This document shows positions 35,587-48,199 of a stretch of 64,000 nucleotides of DNA, piece after piece. A model generated the notes under the pieces. It did no database searches and was not told where the DNA came from. It saw only the letters and a list, made by a program, of their open reading frames with translations. Source of the DNA: Massospora cicadina (Eukaryota; Entomophthoromycota; Entomophthoromycetes; Entomophthorales; Entomophthoraceae); NCBI GenBank assembly GCA_022478985.1, contig JAKSZP010017407.1, forward strand, positions 37,076-101,075. The letters run 5' to 3'. A program made the translations under genes and the position numbers. The stretch's first letter is position 1, and each line of letters opens with the position of its first letter.

Positions 35587-38500
35587 TCAGAATGAGACCA
35601 ACTGGCAGCAATGGGGTGGGAGGTACCCAAACATCCACGCTTGAAAGTGGTTCACTAAGTGCGACTGGAACTGGCGTACAGCTTCTTGGAGGGTGGGTGT
35701 GGAGCCTGAGATGGCATCCAAGACAATCGTGTGGATAGTGCACATAGTGATTGCGACTACCAAGGTACAGAGGGAGGATGGAAGAGGGGAAGCCATGGAT
35801 AAAGCAAACATGTCCTTAGACAGGCTGAAGGGCTGTGCCTGATCCTGGTGAAGCAGACGTTGCACCTCACACCATGTTGCTTTATATGGGGGGCACTTTT
35901 CCAGGCGGTGAACCAGCGTTCCATACTGGCCACACACGACACAGGATGAGTGCAAAGTGTTAGAGCGTTCAGCAGTACAGTATACCCATCTTAAGCAGCA
36001 CCACACATGGAAACAAATATGCGGCTGCAGAAGAGGGTGGTGGGCATACTTCCAAATGGCTTTCTGGGTATCAAGGGGTAAGGGGATGTCCATCATGTCC
36101 AGGTAGCCCACTCTGGCCATGTTAGGGGATCACATGGGTATCACTATGTTCAGAATAGGAAGTCCTTGTACTTTATGGGTGAACTGAGGAGAGGGACGCC
36201 CCCTCTGGGCGGTGTGCCCACAGATGCAAATTCTCCACTCAGCGCACCGCATGGAGAGGAGGATCCTTTTGAAGTGGGGCGGCGTCCCATTTGGGCCCGC
36301 TGCAGAAGGATGTGAGGAAAGGTCTTCAACAGAGAGTGGGGGTGGGAAGGATTGGTGAGGCCCAGGGCGTGGGAGAAGTTGGAGCGGGCTGTGTGGGACC
36401 AGTGCTGGGCTGAGATTGTAGGGTTAGTAACAGCCGTGATCCAGATGCCAAGGATTTTGGCAGCATGGGTCTCAAAGTTGAGCAGACCAATACCACCACA
36501 ATGGCAAGGGCCAAACATGACATACAGGCGCACTAGCAGTGGGCGGCACAACTAATGCCACCCTTACAGAAGGGCATATATTGACTTGAAGAAACACAGG
36601 GAGAAAGAAATGGCGTGGGCCCAAACCAAACTTTAGAGAGGAGCATAGAGTTGGATAGCACAACCCTGCCTTTAAGGGGGGTCTGACGGGCTCTGAGGGA
36701 ATCTATAGATTTGTAACGTTGTCTAGGATATGGTTTTCCATCACCAATGAGACGTACCCTCCTGCCTCCAGCCACACCCCCAAATGGCGGACAGGGCAAA
36801 CGGTGGGTCTTGGCACAAAGGGGAGCACAAGCGGGGCAGTGTGGGGTGGGCAGGGTAAGCTAATTCGTGCGCTAGCTGATGAGGCGGGTAAGAAATGGGA
36901 TGCTGGGGCCCAGCAGGCTTGATACCGACCAAGGAGAATAATTTTGGTTTTGAAGGCGTTGAGTGCAGCATTACTTATCCTGAAGTAAACCTGGATAGTA
37001 TCTTAAAGCGCGCGTGCATCATGATTGTTAGCACCCCAACCACACAATCATCAGCAAATGCCAACATCTTGACAGGGGCTTGGCCTTACACGTGGACCCC
37101 AGTAAGGCGGGCATTTACATTTTGAGGAAGTGGGTCGAGGATGAAGTTATACAAGAAAGGGCTAAGAGGGTCCCCTTGGCGCAGTCCCCTTTGAGGTCGG
37201 ACTACATCCGTGAGGAAGCCAGGACCATGCACAGCCATTGTGGCGGATTCCATTAGCAACATCACCCAATTGATGAAGCAAGGGTGGAGGCGGAATTTGC
37301 AAAGGCAGGCTCTTAGGTATTCCCAGTTTACTCTATCATAGGCCTTCTGCTGGTCTAAAAATACAAGTGCTCTAGAAGCTGTGGATTGACAGACGTTGGC
37401 TACAGTGTGTATATTGTCCCAAAACGACCTTTTGGGTATGAAACCAAATTGTTCAGGGGAAATTAGGGAAGAGGCAGCAACCCCCTAGACGGTTAGCCAT
37501 GATTTTAGTAAATTTTTTTGTGTCTGTGTTAGTGAGAGAAATGGGGCACCAGTTGGGGCACCAGTTGGAATGCCTCGTGCCTTACAGGCAGGAGGCGCGT
37601 TTCCAGAAGGCATTGGTTAAGGGAGGCAAGCAGCAAGGAGGATAAATCTTTGAAATACTTCTTATAGAACTCATAAGGGATGCTGTATGGACCTGGGCAT
37701 TTCCTATACAGTGCACCACGAATTTTGGACCAGAGTTCATCCTGAGTAATAAAATTTATCAACTATAGGAATCAGGAAATGGTGTGGATGTGTGCACTTT
37801 TGAGAAAAGTTGCCATTTTGGCCGGCTGAATTGGTTTGTATTAGTACAGTTTGGAGTAATAGTTTTATATTTTGATCACCACTTTAGCCGGTGTATCTGC
37901 GATGGAGTGGTCTGGCCTTTGCACCTGTGTGCAGACCAAACTCTGGAACGGTGCAAAGAATTTTATAAAAAAGTAAGTGGAGCACATGTCGCCCGCTGTA
38001 ATATGTTTAGCTTTAAACTGAACACAAACCTGATGCTTGTGTTGTCTCACCCAGTGTGCTGAGGCAGGCGGCCACTTCCGCCCACTTGCAACCCCAAGCT
38101 AGGCTGTATCACGCAGCGGGGACGTTGGACTCAGGTGGTCCAACTCTGCCAGTGTGTGAAAAATGATCTCTGAGGTGGCATGTGAGCGGCGGGAGGAGAG
38201 GTGGTGAGCCTGGCGTATTGTGCTCACCTTGAAGGTTGACCAGGTGAAAATTGGATCTGCACATAATGGTGCAACAAACTCCAGAGCCGAGGTCACAGAT
38301 TCTACCCATGAGGAAAATCTTGGTGACACATTTTGGCAGGGCAATTTTGCACCATTTTGGTACCTGGGCTGCTGGGTGTGGATAAATGGAAGGAAATTAA
38401 TATCATCCTGTGGTCAGAGAAATTGATTTTTGTCATGGTGAAGTGGGAAATTTGGGTATGAGATTTAAGCAGCGTGAGGATAAGGTTGATGCAGGTCATG

Positions 38501-39065
38501 GACCTTAACTTGCCGTTGTGTACATGGAGCATGACATATTAGTGAGTAGCGAAGCATGGCGCGGCAAGGTATTGAACAACCCTAGGGTGGCTTTGAGAAT
38601 GCCAAGTTCAACGTGCCCCAGTGGGGGTGTAGTCAATAAGGGCCAGCAGTCTGTGTATGGGTTCATCCAGCAGTTCATGTCTCCAACAATGAGTGGGTCA
38701 GGGGTAGCAGAAGGGAATTGACTGTCAAGAAAAATTCCTGACATTCTCGCACAAAGGTTGGGACATAAACGTTAAAAACTGTGGGCACTTCGTTGTCCCA
38801 TAAAAAGGTGACAACAAGGATGTGGCCATTTTGGTATGAATCTGATGAAATAAATTTAAAAAATACTGTTCTTTTGAACTAGCACCCCACAGTGCTCAGA
38901 CCAAAAGGAGAGGGAAGGGAGGAGCATGGTTTTCCATGATTCCTCAGAACTGCGCAGACAGTGGGTTTCCTGAATTGCCAGGATGTCCACGGGTAAATTA
39001 TTTTGTAAAAAACCCAGTTTTCTAGCCTGGGACGGCGAGGCCTTTAGTCCAGCGATGTTCAACAT
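35587..39065 (-). pseudogene. LINE A ORF2 (endonuclease and reverse transcriptase), broken
   Basis: The N-terminal APE endonuclease shows LNIAGLKAS, DILAIQETH (39060-38960), IVGDMNCW (38680) and FSDHRM (38420), the E, GDxN and SDH signatures. The RT has AFLDQQKAYDRVNWEYL (37370-37320), LRQGDPLSPFLYNF (37180-37140) and an intact AFADDCVVGV (near 37050). The C-terminal zinc motif is CVVCGQYGTLVHRLEKC (near 35930). Final residues NHFQAWMFG match LINE B. Many frameshifts, so inactive. Confidence 0.85.
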
Positions 39066-39389
39066 CCCTAAAGTTTAGGCTCCCCCCATCACACCTTAGG
39101 TGTGAGGGGAAGGGCCCTAAGCCCCTCAGCTTTCTTTTTTTCATCATGGCGCTGCTTGGCACTGCGGGTATTTGATGATACAGATTATATGCTGGAATGG
39201 TTAGCTTTAGCAGTGGGGTTCACGTTGGCTTTTGCCTTCACTTTTTCCCCGCTATTGAATGAGTTTTTTGTGGTGCGTGCATTTGCAGTGCACCATCGCT
39301 TGGAGGTGGAATTTTGGTAGGATTTCTGGTGAGCAACTCAGTCTCAATTGATGCTTAGGTGCATTGGTCGAGTGAAACTGATTTGCCCA

Positions 39390-40359
39390 TCAGGTGTTCA
39401 GCTTGGGTGGCCCAATCAGCTTGGGCATCCCAATCTGATTGGTTGAAAAATTGCGAGCTGCTTCCACCACAATAGTCTCAACATCCTCCTGGAGTTGGGC
39501 TGGCAGGATGGCGGACGCAGTCTTGGCTGCCTCCTTGGCTGCCACCTTGCGGGTCTGTTTGCCAACTTCCGCTCTTGTGGGGACACTGGTTTTACTAGAA
39601 TGTAACAGCCTTGCGCTCCCCACAGGAAGGCTTCACTGGTGTCTAAAGCCAGTTCATAATGGGCTTCTGCACCACCCATTGCATCAGAGAGAATTTCTTG
39701 ATGAGTAATGCCCTCCTTGACAGAACAGGTGTGGTCCTTGTGGCCAAAAGCATGACATAACGTGCAGATGGGAGGCACGCTATCCACAGTGACCCAAAAA
39801 ATGGATGGGTGTTCTGCCCATTGATTTTGACAAAAGTGGTGTGTGGGATTTGGGTTAAATCCTCCACTATTCCTGCAGACGGGGTGAGAACATCAATCAC
39901 TTTACCTTTGCACAGGTTTGGCATTAGCGTAAAGTGCTGAATTTTAAAGGATTGTATTTTTCCATGTATGGTGAGACCAGTCTTCAGGTGGTGCTTGAGC
40001 ATGGTGCACTTGACCATTGTGGGTTTGTTGTCAAAAGTCACAAAAATTTGGTTCAATTTAGTCCATTGGTGCGCTTTGTTTTGACTACCCATTGACCGTC
40101 CAGGAGGTCTACTACTATTCACACCTTTGCAGCTTTGTCTGCCTCTTCTTTTGTTTTGAGGCCAAGATCCAGCCAACTGCATGGCATGTAGTGGGGTGCG
40201 ATGTACACCGCGTTTGGGAAATGTGTGTGTACATAACCACAAAAAATCTCCCAAAGCACCGTTTGCTGAATATCCAAGGAAACATGCACCCCATGTTCTA
40301 CTGACAATTTTGGTTGGGAGTGCGGCATATTGATGAACTGGTTGCAGCATGCTTGCCAA
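39390..40359 (-). pseudogene. LINE A ORF1 (Gag-like, CCHC)
   Basis: The open frame from 40359 runs 238 codons and includes LMPNLCKGKVIDVLTPSAG, homologous to LINE B ORF1 (LPHLCTGKAIAIIETNQD). A frameshift near 39780 leads to PPICTLCHAFGHKDHTCSV, an intact C-X2-C-X4-H-X4-C knuckle. The C-terminal part (39623-39390) is Ala/Lys-rich. ORF1 proteins of such LINEs bind their RNA. Whether the ATG at 40359 is the true start is unclear; coding-like sequence may extend upstream. Confidence 0.7.
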
Positions 40360-40618
40360 GCTAAAATTTCCAGTGAAATGATAATCGCCAGTTTTTTATT
40401 ACTAATTTTATCTATACCACTGGATTCTCCGGGGCCTTTATGAAATTTGGTTGATGTGGGGCCAAAACCTGGGCCCTTAACTTTACTTACCCCAACTTAC
40501 TCTGACATTGGGCGCCAACTAATCTCCTTGATAAGATTATCAAAATTTACCTAGACTTGATTTGAATTTGTTGCAAAAGTGTTTGCAACAAGAGAGAAAA
40601 GTGTTAATTGGGTTTATA

Positions 40619-42023
40619 GAAATGTTCAAAATGGATCTTCCCTAGATATTTTAAACAAAGTCATTTTGCCAGTATAATCTAATAAAATACGATATAGTTT
40701 GTTTTGCTACTAGTTTATTATATTCCCATATCATACCAGCACTTTAATGTCATATTTAACTTAAAATTTTGCAGTTCTTCATTTCATGACTTGGTATGTT
40801 GCAATCAGTGTTAAAAATAGACCATCAATTAGTGGAAAAAAGTCTTTCTGGCTATCAAAATATCAATGACTATATATGAAAAACAGAGGATATATATGTA
40901 TATATTTTTAGTACTAGATGGTCCCCAGAGGATATATTTTTAAATAATAAAAATTGTGTTGTAGAAATATCATATACCTTAATTTTTGTAATATATAATA
41001 CAGATAGATGTATAATTTAATCTGTATAGTATTATGAATTATTTTGTGATATGAAAGTGAACCTTATAATCAAATGAAGTATCAGTATCATGTAGCCTTG
41101 ATTTATAGATAGTATCTAAGATATCTGGGTTCTATCTTAATCATAAAAAGATATTTTAAAAGCTTAATAAATACTATAGTAAATATGAATTCATATTATA
41201 GTTGACTTGGGATCAAAATTATATTATAGATTAGATAATAATACTTTTATTTTAATCATTTGTATACTGAAATTAATTTTACTATCATATTAATTAAGAT
41301 AAGACTGAATTAAGATAGTACTCAAAGATATCTTAAAACAAACAAAAAGAGTGACTAGATATCATCAATAATGCAAGTAAAAAATAAAGCATATAATAAA
41401 CCTAATTTTATATAAAAGTAGATTATATTTAGTCAAGGACATCTTGTTTTATTTAGATAAGTTATCTTTAGTAATGTTTCTTGTGCAGATTAGAAACTAT
41501 GTTTTTATTGAACAGATTGGTTAATTTTTCAAATAGACATGTTAAATAAAATAAGTAGCTATATCGATTATTAAGCAAAATATAATTATACTATTTCAGC
41601 TAAAATATTAGATAAATAAATACGCTAACTAGGCTTTTACTTTTTGATCTAATAGTACATGAGTATAATTTCTTATACTTAACATGTGACCCTATCTACA
41701 TACTAAAATATAACTAGGGTCAAAATTAAACATATATCTAGACATTCTAAAATAGTATATAACATATACATAAACTTATAAAAGTAGTATTTATGGTTAT
41801 AAGAGTCATAGACATACTTTTATATATATAGTAGTTGAGTAAAACTGCCATTTAATTGGTATCACACTATATTTGTAATCTCAACCTATAAAAAATTTAA
41901 TCTGCTAATTTATTAATTTGAAAATTAGATAAAGTATCAATTTTTAAGATTTAGAAGATTTATGTTATTTATTACTAAAATCCCAAACTAAACTATTTTT
42001 AAATGTAGTCACAATAAAGAACT
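40619..42023. other. AT-rich, gene-free stretch
   Basis: AT-rich spacer between LINEs A and B. It holds only the micro-retroposon at 40896-40925. Confidence 0.5.
40896..40925 (-). mobile_element. Micro-retroposon insertion 4 (~30 bp)
   Basis: Minus strand reads GGGACCATCTAGTACTAAAAA then an AT tail. Flanked by the perfect 12-bp repeat CAGAGGATATAT (40884-40895 and 40926-40937). Confidence 0.75.
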
Positions 42024-42230
42024 AATTTTTTGATATACTTTTTATTAATATGAGGATGGCCAACCAGGGGACAGACACATCCAATATGGAGGGAAGAGAA
42101 AAAGGAAGACAGAAAAAAGGAATAGAGGCAAAACAAAGGAATTTAAAAGATATGACTTGGCACACTTGGGTGTGGCTAGGAGCCACGGGTGGTGGATGGC
42201 TAGACCTTAAGTAGCATAGCAGCTCAGGGG

Positions 42231-45200
42231 CTAGTAGGGTGTACCTCCTATGGAGACTGTGAGGTTTTCAATGTTATAACGAAGGAACCAGATTGGAATC
42301 CAGTTGCCCATCCGTTTCTTCCATTTGTGTTGGAGTGAACCAAACAGCCAGGCTTGGAAGTGGTCAGCCAAATGGCTGTGGAACCTGACGATGACTTGGT
42401 TTAAGTTGTGGAGGATCCCGTTGAAAGCGTCAAGGGTAATTTTGTGTATGTGCCATATTGCAATACTCACAATTAGAGCCTTAGCGTCTGGGGGATGGGC
42501 GAGGTCATATTGAGTGCCATGATATCATGGGATAGTCAGAATTTAGCTGTTGGTGATTGTTGTAACAAGTGCATCACGTTGGCCCAGATATGCGTGGATG
42601 GCGAGCATTCTTCCAGGTGGTGTGCTAGTGTGTTGGGTCCACCGCAGATGGCGCATGTCTTGAACGTTGAGAAAGTATGGTCAGCTGTTCTAAACGTATG
42701 GCGCATGTATCGCCACACTGTGGAGCACACTTGTGGGGATAAGAGGGGGCAGGTGATGAGGTCCCACACCTGCTTTTGGGTGCACAAGTCATATGGGACA
42801 TCTTGGTAATCTAGGTAGTCAATCTAGGAGAGAGGAAAGGGTGGTAGTGGGGCAGGCGCGTTAGACACCGTTTTCCCCTGTGGAGTTGCATGTAACTAGT
42901 TTGAGGGTGAGTGTCTTCAGATTGCTGTGCATAGGAGAAGCTCCAACCCCCTTGTCTTAGGTTGTACAGGATGCATTTGAAATACTGATTGGTGTTGTGT
43001 GGTCCAGTGGCGGTTGGATGTGTTGCCAGGTACTTCATAAGAGTTGCAGGGTTGGAGGGGGACCTCAGATGTAGTGCCCTTGCGAAATTGGTTTGGGTTG
43101 CCTTAGCCCAGTGGGGGAATGGCGGGTTGGGTGACGTTGTGAGAGCTACCCATGAGCCTAGGATTTGCGTTGCTCTTTCTGTGAAGTTGAGCAACCCCAT
43201 CCCGCCTTTCTTCCATGGGCCATACATGGTCTCCAGCCTGACAGGTGCGCGGTATCCAGACCATAGCCAGTTCTGCAGGAGCTTGTAGACTGCGTTGGTA
43301 AAGTTGGCAGAAAAGGGAATTGTGTGGGCAGCAAACCATAACTTTGACAAGATAAGGGAGTTGGCTAACACAACTCTTCCGGTTAAACTAGCTTTACTCC
43401 TCTGCATACATGTCATCCTTTTTGTGATGTTGTCCAAAATGTTGGTTTCAATGGTGTCAAGTGCATATCCACCGGATTTGAGACATATTCCCAGATGACG
43501 GACTGAGTTGGTGGCGGGGTGGTGTGCAAAGGGTAAACACAGTGATTTTACTGGCTTGGATCGTTGTTGTGTGTTTGGTTGGTTTGTGTGGTGGTGGGAG
43601 GGTGGAGCCCAGTTTGAACTGAATTTGCCCATTACAATTACCTCTGTTTTCTGTTTGTTCAGCATGGCGTTACTTACTGACTCATACTGGTGAATAATGC
43701 GCTCAATCGCCCTGGCATCCCTATTGCTTGAGACTCCAACAACGCAGTCGTCAGCAAAGGCTAGCATTTTGGTTGGTAGTTGTCCCTCCTCCCTGATTCC
43801 AGTGAGCTTTGAGTTTGTAATGCGGAGGAGGGGGTCAAGGGTAAATTGTATAGTAGGGGGCTAAGCGGGTCACCTTGTTTAAGGCCCCTTTGGGGGTGAT
43901 GGTGTCGGTTAGGAAGCCTGGGCCTCTGATTGCAAACCTGGCTGAGCGCGTTAGGAGGAGCGCCCAGTTTATAAAGCGGGGTGGTAGTTTGAAGGAATTT
44001 AGACACTGTTCTAGGTAACCCCAGTGCACTCAGTTGTATGCTTTCTTTTGGTCCAGGAAGGCAAGGGCGCCTCTGGGGTTATCTTGGCAGATGTTGGCAA
44101 TTGTGTGGATGTTATCCCAAATTGAGCGATTTGGGATGAAGCCAAACTGAGGGGGAGAGGGCTGTCTGAGCAATGCAACCCAGACGTTTGGCTAGAATTT
44201 TAGTTAGTATTTTGGTGTCAGTATTGGTGAGAGCGATTGGATGCCAGTTGTTTAGATCTGCCTGGTCTCCTATTTTGAGGAGTGTGACCACATATGCGTC
44301 TTGGCCGCCAGGTAGTAGGGATGTGTCTTCCAGGCACTTATTCATAGTTGTCGGTAGTATTGGTGCAATATATTCAAAATGTTTTTTAAAATTCATATGG
44401 TAGGCCATCAGGCCCAGGGCATTTGTTGCGCGGGGTTGATCTTATCACCTCCCATAGTTCATCTTTAGTGATGGGTGCTACAAGGTCTGTTTGACCAGCT
44501 ATAGTGTCAATATTAGCGGATGATAAAAGTTTTTCAATTTCTCTAGGTGGTGAAAAATCCGCCGTGTATAGGTCAGTGTAAATCGGTATATTTCAGCTGA
44601 TATTTCTGATGGTGTGGATGCCAGTGTTTCATCTGCTTGGCGAACCTGTGTGCAAGTCGCCGAATTTGAAATTAGTTTAAAACGGCAGTAAATTTGGGCT
44701 GTGTGATTTTCTCCAGATAAAATATATTTTGATTTGTAGCATACTTCGGTGTAATGCTGGTGTTTTCTAAAAAGGGAGTTTACCTGTGTGGATAGACAGA
44801 ACCACAGGCGGCCCCATTGGGGGGTGTATCCCTCATGAGGTGTGTTGTTTTCTAAGTGTTGAAGCTGTCTGATAGCCTTGTTGATTGTCGCGGACATCTA
44901 GCTGTTTTTCTGGAGTTCAGGTGGCAGGCTTTCTTGGTTGCGTGAGCCTTGAATATTTCCCACTCGGCAATAGGGTCCTCATTGGGTGTTTATCTTTCTT
45001 GCTGTGTTGTTAGCACTGTCTCAATCCAAAATTTAAGCTCCAGAAGATGAATAGTGCTCAGGTGAACTCTGTGCCAGGTTGGTGGCTTATTGTATTTTTC
45101 CAAGGATGACAACACTATTGAGACCATCCAGTTTTCGGAGAAAGGGATAATTGTTGTTGTAAAGTCTGATACTCGGTGCCAGAAGTCTATAGGGGCTAGC

Positions 45201-45862
45201 ATCAGGTCAATTCAGGTCATTGAGACCAGCTGGTTATTGTTGTGGTGGGGCCTCATCATGTTGGCCAGGGTGGGGGATTGTTTGGGAATGGTGTCACATA
45301 GGCCCAGCGTTGCCTTTGATATGCATAGTTCTGTGTAGCCGCGGGGTATAGCCTTAGATTTGGGCCAGCGGTCAGTATTGGTGTTGAGCCAGCAGTTGAA
45401 ATCTCCCGCAAAAAACGTTGCCTCGGGGAATTGGATTGAGAGGATATTGGAGAAAATTTTTGGCAGTCATTAAGATCATTTGGGGCATACACACACGCCA
45501 CAGCAAAATTTTCTCCATTCCACTTGAGGTCCACTAAGAGCAGCCATCCCTCCAGGTGGGAGGATGTGCTTTGGATATTTACTGGAGGGTCACGATTTGT
45601 TTGAATTACCACCCCACAGTGGTATGTCCAAAAGGATTTGGCCAGAAGGAGCATGTTGACCATGACTCCTCCTCCCCCGGTGGACAGTGGGGTTCTTGGA
45701 TGGCCAAGATGTCCATGGGGATATTGCGCAGGAAAGCCATTTTTTGGCCTGGGACATGAGGGCCTTGGCTCCCACGATGTTGAGCATCCCTATGTTGATT
45801 GCGATAGTCTGCACATTAGGAATGCTGGGGCGACCCACTGAGGTCACCCAGTTCCTTATCAC
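42231..45862 (-). pseudogene. LINE B ORF2 (endonuclease and reverse transcriptase), broken
   Basis: The endonuclease begins LNIVGAKALMSQAKK (45790) with DILAIQEPH in a shifted frame, YHCGVVIQTN (45620) and FAVACVYAPND. RT (44410 to 42811) has DLNNWHPIALTNTDTKIL, AFLDQKKAYN and MLAFADDCVVGVSSN (43767; FADD intact), then an open 318-codon stretch through the thumb (SLTGRVVLANSLILSKLWF). The C-terminal zinc motif is CAICGGPNTLAHHLEEC (near 42650). Stop codons and frameshifts between segments. Confidence 0.87.
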
Positions 45863-45973
45863 GGGTCATACTGCAAGTATGGGGCTGATTATCCAGATTG
45901 GTTCCAGTGTGTTAGTCGGCAGTCTTAGTACTGGATTTGTTCGGTTTCTTCTGGCTCAGATTACTCCATGGAG

Positions 45974-47060
45974 TTAGGGTTTGGTGTGGGTTGGCTTTTG
46001 CCCCATCAGCGAAAAAATTTTGCCATTTGCCTGTGGGTTTGATGGGCAGAAACTAGGAGTTGGGGTGGTTGGGTTTTGTGCATAAGTGTTGTCACATTTT
46101 GATTGGCTGAAATGGTCTTCTGTATCATCACTTATCACACGTGATTGGTTGTGAGGATCCACAGTGGTGCAAGGTGAATCTACTCCCGCTTGGTTGGAGG
46201 TGTTTGATTGGTTGTGTCCAAAAAATTCATCATTTTGGTTGTGTTGGGTTATATGTGGGGGATCTGATTGGTTATTCCGCTGTGCTGCCATGGCATCTGC
46301 CTGAATCTGTTCTGGGAAATTTGTGGTATGGGTTTGGGTCTTAGCAGAACTCGCAGCCTACTTGCAGGCAGTCTGTGCGCGACAGCAGTCCCTGTGCAAA
46401 ATGGGCTTGACCAAAGCGACATCAGCTCTTTCACCCCAATAGAAGGCGAAAGTGGAGTCCTTAATTTTGCCAAAAGTTGGGCTTGTTTCATCCATATTGT
46501 CCTCACAAAATTCTGGTGCTTCAATCCCACACTTGAAGGGGCACGCATGGTCTTTGTGGCTTATAGCTGAGCAGAATTTGCAGATAGATGGGGTGTGTTC
46601 TGGTGTGATATGGAAGGGGCGAGATACACTGCCATTGGGGAGGTTGATGGTCACTGTTCAGGGGATGAAAGTGATATCCTCTACCATATCCTGATTGGTT
46701 TCAATAATGGCTATTGCCTTCCCTGTGCACAGATGGGGCAGGAGGGGGAATTTCTCATGTTCAAACTGTTTGATTACGCTGTAACCTTTGAGGCCCCCGC
46801 GGAGCTCATCTGTAAGGATATCATGGTGCATGGTGCTTGGGAGTCAGTCAAATATGATGAATAGGTCATTTGCCTCATTCCATCATGTGTGCACCATGCA
46901 GATGGTGCGGTCTTCATTGTAAAATTTATGGAGAATATAATTTGCTGCTTCCGCCACTTCTTCCATAGACATGAACCCAACGTCCACCCATCCTCTATCT
47001 AAATTTTTATAATTTACCAAGATGGTGTTTGGGAAAGTTGCAGAGAAGGCCTCCCCCATC
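45974..47060 (-). pseudogene. LINE B ORF1 (Gag-like, CCHC)
   Basis: In broken frames: GWVDVGFMSMEEVAEAANYI (near 46970), similar to LINE C ORF1; LPHLCTGKAIAIIE; then ICKFCSAISHKDHACPF (46590-46540), an intact C-X2-C-X4-H-X4-C knuckle as in LINE A. The C-terminal frame (46291-45974) is Asn/Gln/Ser-rich. RNA-binding ORF1 of an APE-type LINE. Confidence 0.75.
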
Positions 47061-47422
47061 TTTTCTCAAGATTCAAGGGAAGTATCGCTGCCTTGATTCT
47101 AAGGCTGTGCTCGAGGGAGGATAGGGGTTAGGAGTGTTCTATTTTGATGTATGCACCCATTTTTGCAGAAATTGCAAAACTCCGGGTGCGGCGCTGTACT
47201 CACCCTTTTTGGTGGAAGGGTGTGTCAACATTCTGCTGGGGCATTTTTCCCTGGCAGGTTGGGGTGGCTTTGGGCCTTTCGTGCTGGCCACTTTTGCTCA
47301 AATGTATTGTTGCAGACAAATTTGCTCATATTCCTGGTTGATTGTCAATCTCAGAGAAATTGCATAGAATCATGTTACTAAAAAGTAATTGTAACGGTAA
47401 AGAAAAGCAATTTTTTGATATA

Positions 47423-47732
47423 TAATTAAGCAAATAGTTTAGATCCAAGACTTTAAATCAGTTTGTAGAAAAGATTGTGACAAAGATTTTAACAATTTTT
47501 AAAATTCTAACATTTTAAATACAAATTGTTCTTACTAAACTAACCAAAAATCTTTGGCTTATTAAGTGATGTTTAGTGGATGGATATTTTAAAAATATAG
47601 GAATGAGACAAGAAAATTTTTTAGTGTTAACAAATTGCATATATATAAAAATTTAGTTTATAAATTTTTTGCAATTTAATAAATGCTGATTTTTTTCCTT
47701 GGCAAGGAAGTAGTTGTTGAGGCCATAAAGTT
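47423..47732. other. Short AT-rich spacer
   Basis: Between LINE B and LTR element 3. Nothing recognised. Confidence 0.5.
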
Positions 47733-48195
47733 TGCATAACAGTTCTCATGACTGTCATTAAAGTCCAAAAATGGGCTCAAAGTTGAAATTTAAGGGAGAG
47801 GTTAAAAAAGATTAAGCAGTTATAGACTACTTTTTTGAGTTAGAAAACATCAATATATTAGAGCGTGTGGGACATGGTGCCTCAGGGACCTTTGTGGCCC
47901 ATATGATCAGGATCTTTTAATTCCTTCCATATTGACTGTCTGGTTGGCGCCCTCATTGTAATGCGTCGTCCTCATGACTGTAGCGGTGAGGGCGGCACCT
48001 CTTATGATCAGGAAGTGGGGATGGGATTCCTGAAGGTGTTTGCATTGATTCTTGTACATGTGATGCTTCTTGATTAAATCTAATTTCAGAGCCTTCAAGG
48101 TAAGTTTCCATTCATACTGGTTTGAGAGTCCATTGTTGAGGCTCAATTTAGGATCAGGGGTAATGGGCTGTGCATCATCTAAAATCTCAATAACG
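47733..48195 (-). repeat. 3' LTR of element 3
   Basis: Matches 54588-55056, for instance GTGGGACATGGTGCCTCAGG and TTGGCGCCCTCATTGTA. Edges uncertain by up to ~20 bases. Confidence 0.8.
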
Positions 48196-48199
48196 CTCC

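Larger units (their letters stand above)
35368..40602 (-). mobile_element. LINE A, structurally full length (5.2 kb)
   Basis: Flanked by a 16-bp duplication with one mismatch, GTTAATTGGTTTTATA (35352-35367) and GTTAATTGGGTTTATA (40603-40618). On the minus strand it starts ACTTTTCTCTC and ends with TGTCCATTCCCAAGTCAG then an AAATAAAA tail. It has an ORF1 with CCHC knuckle and an ORF2 with apurinic endonuclease, reverse transcriptase and a C-terminal CCHC motif, the plan of APE-type LINEs. Both ORFs are frameshifted. Confidence 0.88.
42038..47408 (-). mobile_element. LINE B, structurally full length (5.4 kb)
   Basis: Flanked by the perfect 14-bp repeat AATTTTTTGATATA (42024-42037 and 47409-47422). 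On the minus strand it starts GCTTTTCTTTACC and ends GTCCCCTGGTTGGCC then TATTAATAAAAAG. ORF1 and ORF2 correspond to those of LINE A in order and motif content, and are somewhat better preserved (318-codon open RT stretch). Confidence 0.9.

Noticed and set aside
39439..39708. Plus-strand 89-codon open frame over LINE A
   Set aside because: Shadow of ORF1 coding on the minus strand (CCHC knuckle region).
45687..45977. Plus-strand 96-codon open frame over LINE B
   Set aside because: Shadow of the endonuclease start of ORF2 on the minus strand.
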